Below, in pieces: positions 40,056 through 46,807 of a DNA stretch of 64,000 nt. The position numbers and the translations under genes are program-made. The notes below the pieces were generated by a model that was not told the DNA's origin, made no database searches, and saw nothing but the letters and a program-made list of their open reading frames with translations. Position 1 is the stretch's first letter; the number at the start of each line of letters is the position of its first letter. The DNA is from Hyphomicrobiaceae bacterium (GTDB lineage Bacteria > Pseudomonadota > Alphaproteobacteria > Rhizobiales > Xanthobacteraceae): contig JAJPJB010000042.1 in the NCBI GenBank assembly GCA_021324465.1, positions 38,621-102,620 on the forward strand, in the 5' to 3' direction.

Positions 40056-40511
40056 TTACGATTTGCGATGCTTGACGGGTCTCGGTGCAGGGCCGCCGTC
40101 ATAGAGCGCGTTGTGCGGCAGGTATTTATCGACCAGCCAGCTGCCAATGAACGGCACGATGCAGTCAGCAAAGCCCATATAAGCTTCGCGATAGGTGAGC
40201 GGGCGGTTGACCGCGACCGTGTAGACAAAGGGCGTGACGACCATGCAGGCACCGGTCGTGATCCCGTACGCACCCAAAGTGGTCACGCGCGCGTGGCCCG
40301 GATTGCCATGCTTCTGCGTCAGGAAATAGGCCGCGACCCCGGTGCCGATCCCAACGCCGATTCCGGCCGCCGTCAGGCGTGGGTCTTGCCCGTGGCCCCA
40401 CCAGAGCAAAAATGAATTCCAGGTAGCGTTGGTATCCTGCGCGCGGGCAGCCTGCGGCTGCAGCGCGATGGCCAGCAATAAGGCCAGGACGGCAAGAATT
40501 GGCTTTTTCAT
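40056..40511 (-). CDS. hypothetical membrane protein with signal sequence
   Basis: A 151-residue protein. A cleavable signal (KKPILAVLALLLAIALQPQAARAQ) precedes two glycine-rich hydrophobic segments, GIGVGIGTGVAAYFL and GAYGITTGACMVVTPFVYTVAV. A third region around YMGFADCIVPFIGSWLVDKY follows, then a basic tail. I recognise no family; it looks like a small inner-membrane or secreted protein. A terminator-like hairpin follows it, and an inverted repeat precedes it by 16 nt. Confidence 0.75.
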   Translation of the reverse strand: MKKPILAVLALLLAIALQPQAARAQDTNATWNSFLLWWGHGQDPRLTAAGIGVGIGTGVAAYFLTQKHGNPGHARVTTLGAYGITTGACMVVTPFVYTVAVNRPLTYREAYMGFADCIVPFIGSWLVDKYLPHNALYDGGPAPRPVKHRKS

Positions 40512-40526
40512 ATTGGGTACCCCCGG

Positions 40527-40572
40527 ACCATGCTGCCCGCGCCAAGGAGTGGACGCGCTATCGCAGCATGGT
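40527..40572. repeat. 10-bp inverted repeat upstream of the 40511 start
   Basis: ACCATGCTGC at 40527-40536 and GCAGCATGGT at 40563-40572 are exact reverse complements separated by 26 bp. They sit directly upstream of the minus-strand gene starting at 40511. They could be an operator with two half-sites or a leader hairpin; nothing decides between these. Confidence 0.4.
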
Positions 40573-40757
40573 TAACCAGGGAACTTGAATGAGCCGCTCG
40601 CGACTGTCGAGCTTTTGCGCCGCACACCCACACGATTCCTGTCCACTGTGCCTATTTGGCAACCGTTTCGGAGGACGTAGCTTGAGTTTTCCCCAGGACG
40701 GCCGGCCGCAATGGGCGCGCGACCCCGCTTTTGATCGGACCGGGATAACCCCAAGTG

Positions 40758-42011
40758 TTATTCGGCAGCTGTCTGCCGCGCGCCCGAGCCGAATCGCTGC
40801 TCGATGTAATCGACCACGATCTTCTGGAAATCGGCGGCCAACGTCGGGCCCCGCAGCGTCATCGCTTTCTTGCCGTCAATAAAAACCGGCGCCGTCGGCT
40901 GCTCGCCGGTGCCGGGCAGCGAGATACCGATGTCAGCATGCTTGGATTCGCCCGGCCCGTTAACAATACAGCCCATGACCGCGACATTGAGACCCTCGAC
41001 ACCCGGGTAGCGCGTCTTCCACTCCGGCATCGACTCGCGGATGAAGCTCTGAATGCTGGCCGCGAGTTCCTGAAAGGTCGTCGATGTCGTCCGCCCGCAG
41101 CCCGGGCACGCAGCGACCAGCGGCACGAAAGTGCGCAGACCCAGTGTCTGCAGCAGTTCCTGACCGACCTTCACCTCAAGCGTGCGATCACCGTTCGGCT
41201 CGGGCGTCAGCGAAATGCGGATGGTGTCGCCAATACCCTGCTGCAGCAGAACGCCCATGGCGGCGGACGAGGCGACAATGCCCTCGGAGCCCATGCCGGC
41301 TTCGGTCAGGCCGAGATGCAGCGCATAATCGGAGCGCCGCGCCAATTCGCCATAGACACCGATCAAATCCTGCACGGCCGACACTTTGGCCGAAAGGATG
41401 ATCTTCGCCCGCGGTAGGCCGATCTCCTCGGCGCGCTCTGCAGACAGCAGTGCCGATTGCACCATCGCTTCGCGTGTCACGTCGCGTGCATCAACCGGAC
41501 TGTTCGAGCGTGCGTTCTGATCCATGAGCTCGGTCAAAAGCTCTTGGTCGAGCGAGCCCCAGTTGGCGCCGATGCGGACCGGCTTGTTATGGCGGATGGC
41601 AGTCTCGACAATTGCGCCAAACTGCTTGTCCTTTTTCTCCTTGAACCCGACATTGCCGGGATTGATGCGATATTTGTCGAGCGCTTCGGCGCAGGCCGGG
41701 TGATCGGCCAGGAGCTTGTGGCCGATATAGTGGAAATCGCCGACGATCGGCACGTCGACATTCATTTGCATAAGCCGCTCCTTGATCCGCGGCACGGCGG
41801 CAGCGGCTTCGTCGCGATCGACGGTGATGCGTACGATTTCGGAACCGGCGCGCGCCAAGGCTGCGACTTGCCTGGCGGTCGCCTCGGCATCAGCGGTATC
41901 GGTATTGGTCATCGACTGCACCACGATAGGCGCGCCGCCACCCACGGTGACTTTGCCGACCTTTACGGCCACGGTTTTGTGCCGCGGAGCTGGACCGGAA
42001 AATTCCATCAT
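40758..42011 (-). CDS. ispG: (E)-4-hydroxy-3-methylbut-2-enyl-diphosphate synthase (flavodoxin type)
   Basis: A 417-residue iron-sulfur enzyme of the MEP isoprenoid pathway. The N-terminal barrel includes [18 protein letters not shown] and [20 protein letters not shown]. The [4Fe-4S] ligands are in [11 protein letters not shown] and the later [19 protein letters not shown] block. Two adjacent ATG codons at 42011 and 42008 follow an AAGGA site; the first is used. No other MEP gene is nearby. Confidence 0.96.
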   Translation of the reverse strand: MMEFSGPAPRHKTVAVKVGKVTVGGGAPIVVQSMTNTDTADAEATARQVAALARAGSEIVRITVDRDEAAAAVPRIKERLMQMNVDVPIVGDFHYIGHKLLADHPACAEALDKYRINPGNVGFKEKKDKQFGAIVETAIRHNKPVRIGANWGSLDQELLTELMDQNARSNSPVDARDVTREAMVQSALLSAERAEEIGLPRAKIILSAKVSAVQDLIGVYGELARRSDYALHLGLTEAGMGSEGIVASSAAMGVLLQQGIGDTIRISLTPEPNGDRTLEVKVGQELLQTLGLRTFVPLVAACPGCGRTTSTTFQELAASIQSFIRESMPEWKTRYPGVEGLNVAVMGCIVNGPGESKHADIGISLPGTGEQPTAPVFIDGKKAMTLRGPTLAADFQKIVVDYIEQRFGSGARQTAAE

Positions 42012-42280
42012 GAGCAAGTCCTTACGGGTTTAAAACGTGGTGCTGATCAGGCCAAATGCGCCAAAAAGCAGGCTTCGGCACCCCGGATATAGCTTCACCC
42101 GGCGCACTTGGCGAGGAGGGGCCGGCTAAAGCCGATGAAGTCTAAGTTCATCGCATAACAGCCACTTTGCAGCTTAGTTGCAGAGGTTCCATGCCGACAG
42201 CAGCGCTTGCTGCGCATCCGGCACTCTCGGGGGTATTGCCGGCCACCAGGCATTCCGATTAAGCGGGCTTACCGCTTCCG

Positions 42281-43129
42281 TTACCGCGAAGGAACCGCAC
42301 CGCTGCGCTGGGTCTGAGCCAAAAACCGACCTCGGCCCGAACGCACCAGCGCGCCAAGCGCGTCCGCATAACGCTCCGGCCGGGTGCGCGCGACAGTGCG
42401 AAAGCACTCGTAGCCGGCTTCCCGTTCTCCGAATTCCAGGAGGCACTGCCCTAACGTGAGCCAGGCAATGGCATCATCTGGCCGAACCATCAGGTAACGC
42501 CGCAGATACCTGATGGCCGCCGCGCTCTCCCCCACTTCTTGATGTGCTTTGGCGATGCCAAACAACGCCTCGGGAGCATTGGGCGAAATCTCCACCGCCC
42601 GCGCGAAGGCGATTTTCGCGCCAGCGCAATCCCTGCGCCGGAGCAGGGCATAGCCCAGCTCGATCGACAGTTCCGGCGCCATCGGCGCGACGGTCAGACC
42701 GCGTCGCAGGAAGTCGATCGCCTCATCATCGCGCTCCATCGCAAGTAACAGCGAACCGATCTCCCGGAAGGCTGCGGCATGCTGTGGATGCCGTTTGATG
42801 GTGCGCTTCAATCGAGACAACGCGTCTTCCGGGCGGCCAGCGCGGCGAAGCGCGACGGCCAGCAAGGTGTCGAAGTCGGGATCGCGCTGACTGCGCGCCG
42901 CCGTTTCGAGCGGCGCGAGGGCTTCGGCGGCCCGGCCCTGCACCAGCAGGGCGCAGCCGAGGATCTGCAGCGCGCGCAGGTGACCCGGATCGGACTTCGG
43001 CACTTCCCGCGCGATGCGCTCGGCCTCCGCAGCGCGCCCGGCACTTAGCGCCATGCGCGCGCGCTCCAGCGCCTCCTGGCGCTGTGGCGGGTGTTGCGAC
43101 GAGTTAAGAAAAGCGGATCCAATTGCCAT
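42281..43129 (-). CDS. tetratricopeptide repeat protein
   Basis: A 282-residue protein made almost wholly of TPR-like helical pairs: ALERARMALSAGRAAEAERI, LGCALLVQGRAAEALAPLE, VALRRAGRPEDALSRLKR, EIGSLLLAMERDDEAIDFLR, LGYALLRRRDCAGAKIAFAR and LGQCLLEFGEREAGYECFR. No signal or enzyme domain is seen. The ATG at 43129 has GGAG about 7 nt upstream; the frame extends 50 codons further without TPR similarity. It is divergent from the next gene by 165 bp. Its partner is unknown. Confidence 0.85.
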   Translation of the reverse strand: MAIGSAFLNSSQHPPQRQEALERARMALSAGRAAEAERIAREVPKSDPGHLRALQILGCALLVQGRAAEALAPLETAARSQRDPDFDTLLAVALRRAGRPEDALSRLKRTIKRHPQHAAAFREIGSLLLAMERDDEAIDFLRRGLTVAPMAPELSIELGYALLRRRDCAGAKIAFARAVEISPNAPEALFGIAKAHQEVGESAAAIRYLRRYLMVRPDDAIAWLTLGQCLLEFGEREAGYECFRTVARTRPERYADALGALVRSGRGRFLAQTQRSGAVPSR

Positions 43130-43294
43130 GATCGGCTCCGTGGCTGCAGTGGCCTCTCCCTTGTAGCCGAGGCAATCAGCGCGATAAACCGCATGCAAAT
43201 CTCGCCCAATTTCTTCGTATACAGAGAACAGGAAGGCGCCTAGATTTATTCTCGCAGGGGCGGCGATGTTGCAGTGCATTCAGGGATTTGCAGC

Positions 43295-44014
43295 GTGAAT
43301 CAAGCGAACCAGATGGCGCTGACATTCCGCTGCCCGCCTGCATTGCGGGAGCTTTTGCCGCCACCAATTCCGGCGGTCCGCGGCCTGCCCGACTGGTTCA
43401 AGGCGATGCCGCCGAAGGCGTTCAGCGCAACCGCGGCCAAGGATGAGCTGACACTCAAGAAATGCCCGCCTTTCATCGATGCGATGATCTACGGGTTTTT
43501 GATCCCGCTGGCGATCGATCTCGAAGTGCACGACGGAGAATTCGCATGGGACTTCGAAGTGCCGCAGGGCTATGTCAGTGAATTCTCCCATTCGCCGATC
43601 GATTTCCACGATCCCGCGCAAGCGCTTGGGACACCGTTTTTCGACGCCGATCGCTTTCTCATCAAGTTCAATTGCTTTTGGACGATCGAGGCGCCACCCG
43701 GCTACTCATTGCTGTTCACCCACCCAATCAATCGCAACGACCTTCCGTTCACAACGCTCACTGGACTCGTCGATTGCGACACATTTCACGACAGCCCCCT
43801 CAATTTTCCGGCACGCTGGCATGATGCAAATTTCGCCGGCGTGCTCCCGAGGGGCACGCCGGTTGCGCAATGCCTCCCGGTCAGGCGAGAACACTGGGTC
43901 GGTCGCTTCGAAGCCCTCTCGGATGACGCTACGGTGCGAATGGTGCAAACGCGCGATGCCCTGGCATTCGAGCCAGGCGTTTACCGACGGCGTTATCGCG
44001 TGCCGAAATACTAG
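43295..44014 (+). CDS. conserved-looking hypothetical protein (about 239 aa)
   Basis: A globular protein without membrane helices. It reads LTFRCPPALRELLPPPIPAV, then GLPDWFKAMPPKAF, IYGFLIPLAIDLEVHDGEFAWDF, SPIDFHDPAQ, FNCFWTIEAPPGYSLLFTHP, NDLPFTTLTGLVDCD and NFPARWHD. The tightly packed aromatic and Pro pattern, with a Trp-Phe-rich middle, suggests a beta-rich fold. It resembles the DUF6065-type proteins I recall, but I am not certain. The GTG at 43295 has a GGGA site; ATG 43313 and GTG 43274 are alternatives. It faces the TPR gene head to head, so the two may share regulation. Confidence 0.7.
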   Translation: MNQANQMALTFRCPPALRELLPPPIPAVRGLPDWFKAMPPKAFSATAAKDELTLKKCPPFIDAMIYGFLIPLAIDLEVHDGEFAWDFEVPQGYVSEFSHSPIDFHDPAQALGTPFFDADRFLIKFNCFWTIEAPPGYSLLFTHPINRNDLPFTTLTGLVDCDTFHDSPLNFPARWHDANFAGVLPRGTPVAQCLPVRREHWVGRFEALSDDATVRMVQTRDALAFEPGVYRRRYRVPKY

Positions 44015-44049
44015 AGCGTTTTCGGATTTGATCGAATCGGGAAACGCTC
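44014..44049. repeat. REP-like palindromic repeat, copy 1
   Basis: An imperfect 36-bp palindrome opens GAGCGTTTTCGG and closes GGGAAACGCTC around a GATTTGATCGAATC centre. It starts right at the stop codon of the preceding gene. A second, related copy with similar ends lies at 49479-49513. Elements of this kind are scattered in Bradyrhizobium-type genomes. Confidence 0.7.
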
Positions 44050-44201
44050 CGCCTTTACGCTGCCATTGCTGGGCGAAGCGCAGCGTCTGGCGACCAAAAT
44101 AAAATCGTGCCGCACGGCAACACGAAATTGCTGCCCACTCTTGCCCACATGTGGGACGACGCGTGCCTGCGGGGTATCGATAAAGGTCTTATCATCATCC
44201 G

Positions 44202-44269
44202 GCCTCCCTTGGTAAGCTAACCGCAGACAGCGCGAGCGCATCAAAGACTCGCGGCACCGTGCGGGAGGC
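44202..44269 (+). promoter_or_regulatory. leader structure that can occlude the ribosome site of the MetE-like gene
   Basis: GCCTCCC at 44202-44208 is the exact complement of GGGAGGC at 44263-44269, and the latter is the ribosome-binding site about 8 nt before the ATG at 44278. Between them a perfect 6-bp hairpin forms (CGCGAG 44231-44236, CTCGCG 44248-44253). If folded, translation would be blocked. I do not recognise a known SAM or SAH riboswitch. Confidence 0.45.
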
Positions 44270-44277
44270 GATCAGAA

Positions 44278-45462
44278 ATGTACCGGGCCACCAAAGACAT
44301 CAAGCTGCCGACAACAATAACCGGCTCGCTGCCGCGGCCGAGCTGGTACACCGAAAATCTCGGCACGCGTCATTTCCTTGAAGCGATGGTGAGCCGCCGC
44401 TTTCGCGAGCAATATGAAGATGCGCTCACTTGCTATTTGCGCGATCAGGAGCTTGCCGGGCTGGATATCGTCACCGATGGCGACTGCCGCTTCGACGACG
44501 ATGTCGGCGGCCAGAGCTGGACCGCCTATCCGCCGAATCACATGTCAGGGCTCGATGTCGAGCATCCGCTGCCGACGCCGGCGGGGCGCGGCGGCATCAC
44601 CTTTCCGCGCGGCCACATCCTGCACGATTATCTCGAATCGCGGGTCATGCCGGTCATCACCGGCCCGATCGGCCGCGGCAATCTGCAGTACACCGCCATG
44701 TGGAAAGCGGCGCAGCGATTTACCACGAAGCCAGTGAAGTTCGGCGCGGTCTCGGCCGAGATCGTCGCCTTCGCCTTGCAGGACCGCTACTACAAGAGCG
44801 TGCCCGAGCGCATGTTCGCCATCGCCGAGGCGTTCAACGAGGAATATCACGAGCTTGCCGATGCCGGCTGTCCGGTGATCCAGATCGAGGAACCGCAGAT
44901 CCATCTGATCGCGGTGCGCAAAATCCAGGACAAAGTGATCACGCCGCAATTGATGGTCGAAGTGTTCAATCGCACCGTAAAGGGGCTGCGCGCCAAGACC
45001 GAAGTGTGGGCGCATTCGTGCTGGGGAAATCCTTCGCAGCAACGCATGTTCGCGCAGGTGCAGAGCTACAAGCCGGCGCTCGAGACCTACAACACCGTCG
45101 ATGCCGACGTTATCACCTTCGAGTCGTCGAGCTCCGGCGGCATCGATCTCGAAGCGATCGGCAAGACCATCACCGAAAAGAAGATCGCCATCGGCGTGAT
45201 CGACCATCACACGCTGCAGGTCGAGAGCCCGGATGAGGTCGCCGACAAGATCCGCGCGGCGCTGAAATTCATCCCGGCCGAGCGGCTGGTCATCTCGACC
45301 GATTGCGGCATGGGCCGCGAGGGCATGAGCCGGCGCCACGCTTTCTACAAGATGGTGTCGCTCGTGCTCGGCACCAATATCGTGCGCAAGGAGCTTAACC
45401 TGCCGCTCGCCGAATGCCTTGCGGCGGACGAGCGCTATTCGCTGGTCGTGCCGGCCAAATAG
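44278..45462 (+). CDS. MetE C-terminal-like protein (cobalamin-independent methionine synthase family)
   Basis: A 394-residue protein of the Meth_synt_2 barrel without the N-terminal half of full MetE. The start LPTTITGSLPRPSWYTE is the family opening. Zinc-site candidates are the His and Cys in VWAHSCWGNPSQQ and the Cys in ISTDCGMGR, with Glu in IQIEEPQIHL. An EALAGLDIVTDGDCRFD-like block (QELAGLDIVTDGDCRF) is also present. Stand-alone proteins of this type can act on methylated thiols or corrinoid donors; the methyl donor here is unknown. Its ribosome site lies in a possible stem. Confidence 0.88.
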   Translation: MYRATKDIKLPTTITGSLPRPSWYTENLGTRHFLEAMVSRRFREQYEDALTCYLRDQELAGLDIVTDGDCRFDDDVGGQSWTAYPPNHMSGLDVEHPLPTPAGRGGITFPRGHILHDYLESRVMPVITGPIGRGNLQYTAMWKAAQRFTTKPVKFGAVSAEIVAFALQDRYYKSVPERMFAIAEAFNEEYHELADAGCPVIQIEEPQIHLIAVRKIQDKVITPQLMVEVFNRTVKGLRAKTEVWAHSCWGNPSQQRMFAQVQSYKPALETYNTVDADVITFESSSSGGIDLEAIGKTITEKKIAIGVIDHHTLQVESPDEVADKIRAALKFIPAERLVISTDCGMGREGMSRRHAFYKMVSLVLGTNIVRKELNLPLAECLAADERYSLVVPAK

Positions 45463-45550
45463 GGCTGGGCAGGCAAAAAGCGCGCACCGCGTTCAAGTCA
45501 GCTGTTGTGTGGAGCCCGCGATACGAATCAAATTTTCCGGGGAGGAGATC

Positions 45551-46021
45551 ATGGCGCAAGCGGATATTGGGCAGAAATTCGGCGAACCGAAACGGGTGCT
45601 GCCGTTCCTGCAATCGTTCTACGACGCGGCCATTCCATTCTCGTGGCTGGTCGTCCGCGTCGCGGTGGGCTGGAATCTTCTGGTGCACGGCTGGGGCAAG
45701 ATCATGATTGGCCCGACCGACGCCTTCCTTAAGGCTTTCGCCGATCTCGGCTTCACGCCGCCCATCTTCTGGTTCTGGGCCTCGACCGCCATCGAGACGC
45801 TGGGCGGCATCGGACTCATCCTGGGTTTGTTCACGCGCTTGTTTGCCGCGGCGGCCGCAATCGAAATGCTGTTCATTTTCATCACCTACTGGCCAACCGG
45901 CTTTTCCTGGATGAAGCGTGGCTATGAATATGTGCTGCTCTGGGGGCTCGTCTGCTTTGCCGTCGCGCTGCGCGGCGGCGGTCCATATTCGCTAGACCGC
46001 AAGCTCGGGCGGGAACTCTAG
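45551..46021 (+). CDS. DoxX family membrane protein
   Basis: A 156-residue protein with four predicted helices: FSWLVVRVAVGWNLLVHGWG, PIFWFWASTAIETLGGIGLI and LGLFTRLFAAAAAIEMLFIF, then EYVLLWGLVCFAVAL. The G-K-I and E-T-L-G-G positions match the DoxX family, whose members are linked to quinone or thiosulfate chemistry, though many are uncharacterised. A strong GGGGAGGAG site precedes ATG 45551. It follows the MetE-like gene by 88 bp on the same strand. Confidence 0.88.
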   Translation: MAQADIGQKFGEPKRVLPFLQSFYDAAIPFSWLVVRVAVGWNLLVHGWGKIMIGPTDAFLKAFADLGFTPPIFWFWASTAIETLGGIGLILGLFTRLFAAAAAIEMLFIFITYWPTGFSWMKRGYEYVLLWGLVCFAVALRGGGPYSLDRKLGREL

Positions 46022-46101
46022 GCACGGCGGCAGCTCGCACTTGTTTCCGGTAGGGCCGGCCGTTACATATCGCGCCGCGACACTCAGGCTTTGGCCGTTC
46101 C

Positions 46102-46191
46102 GGAGAGGTGGCTGAGTGGTTGAAAGCACCGCACTCGAAATGCGGCATACGGGCAACCGTATCGGGGGTTCGAATCCCTCCCTCTCCGCCA
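46102..46191 (+). tRNA. tRNA-Ser(CGA)
   Basis: A 90-nt class II tRNA. The acceptor arms GGAGAGG (46102-46108) and CCTCTCC (46181-46187) pair fully. The anticodon stem CCGCA/TGCGG encloses the loop CTCGAAA with anticodon CGA at 46136-46138. A long variable arm (ATACGG, loop, CCGTAT) and the T-loop GGTTCGAATCC are present. The CCA tail is encoded at 46189-46191. A decayed recombinase gene lies directly behind it on the opposite strand. Confidence 0.97.
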
Positions 46192-46660
46192 CTTCAGAAC
46201 AGAACTGCGAACGCCGGGCGTAGCCGGATTTGCGCCGGCAGCGGCGGTCAAGGTCTGGAGCAGATTGCTTTTCGAGCCGATGATGCGGACCTCGCGGTCC
46301 GCGACCTCGACCCGCTGCGCGAGCGCGCGGAGATGGTCGCGGCGATAGCCCCCGCCGTCGATCCTGATGCGCTCTCGCGCCGTCCTGGCGAACCTCCCGA
46401 CCATCTGTGGCGTGATCGCCTGCTGACCTGACGACTCCAGCATCGCAGCGGCTCGATCGGCGTCGGCTTGCGCCCGGTCGTGGGGCGCCTCGAGGCGCGC
46501 GATGCCCCCTTCACCGCCGGGTCGTTGACATCGGCGACGCCGCCCTCGATGGCGTCATAGAGCCGCTTCAGCCGCAGGTCGGTTTCGGCCGCCCGCTTGT
46601 TCAGCTCGGCGATGTGCTCCCGGCGGTGCTCGGCGTGTTCCTGGGTCCTAAAATCGTTTT
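46192..46660 (-). pseudogene. serine recombinase C-terminal remnant, frameshifted
   Basis: The minus strand from about 46660 reads TQEHAEHRREHIAELNKRAA and ETDLRLKRLYDAIEGGVADV, the coiled zinc-ribbon/tail region of large serine recombinases. Around 46510-46530 the frame shifts; the tail resumes in another frame as AAAMLESSGQQAITPQMV, then FARTARERIRIDGGGYRRDH and VEVADREVRIIGSKSNLL. This frame runs on into the tRNA, as is typical for elements integrated there. The catalytic resolvase domain is missing. It is a scar of a lost element at tRNA-Ser. Confidence 0.85.
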
Positions 46661-46807
46661 TGCCCGGTCTCGGCGAGAGGCGAGGCCGGAAAAATAGGCT
46701 CGCGCGGCGGCAAATCAGCAACCGGCTTGGCCGCTTGCGGTTCAGGGATCGTCCGGCCCCCCTGCGCGTTAACTCCGAGCACGGAGGGTTTATCGCGTGG
46801 TTATGCA

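Noticed and set aside
40572..40754. 60-codon frame upstream of ispG's 3' end
   Set aside because: It has no ribosome site or family likeness and an arginine-rich, non-coding-like composition.
44015..44277. SAM or SAH riboswitch upstream of the MetE-like gene
   Set aside because: The pairing found does not match the known consensus structures I recall, so only an unnamed leader structure is reported.
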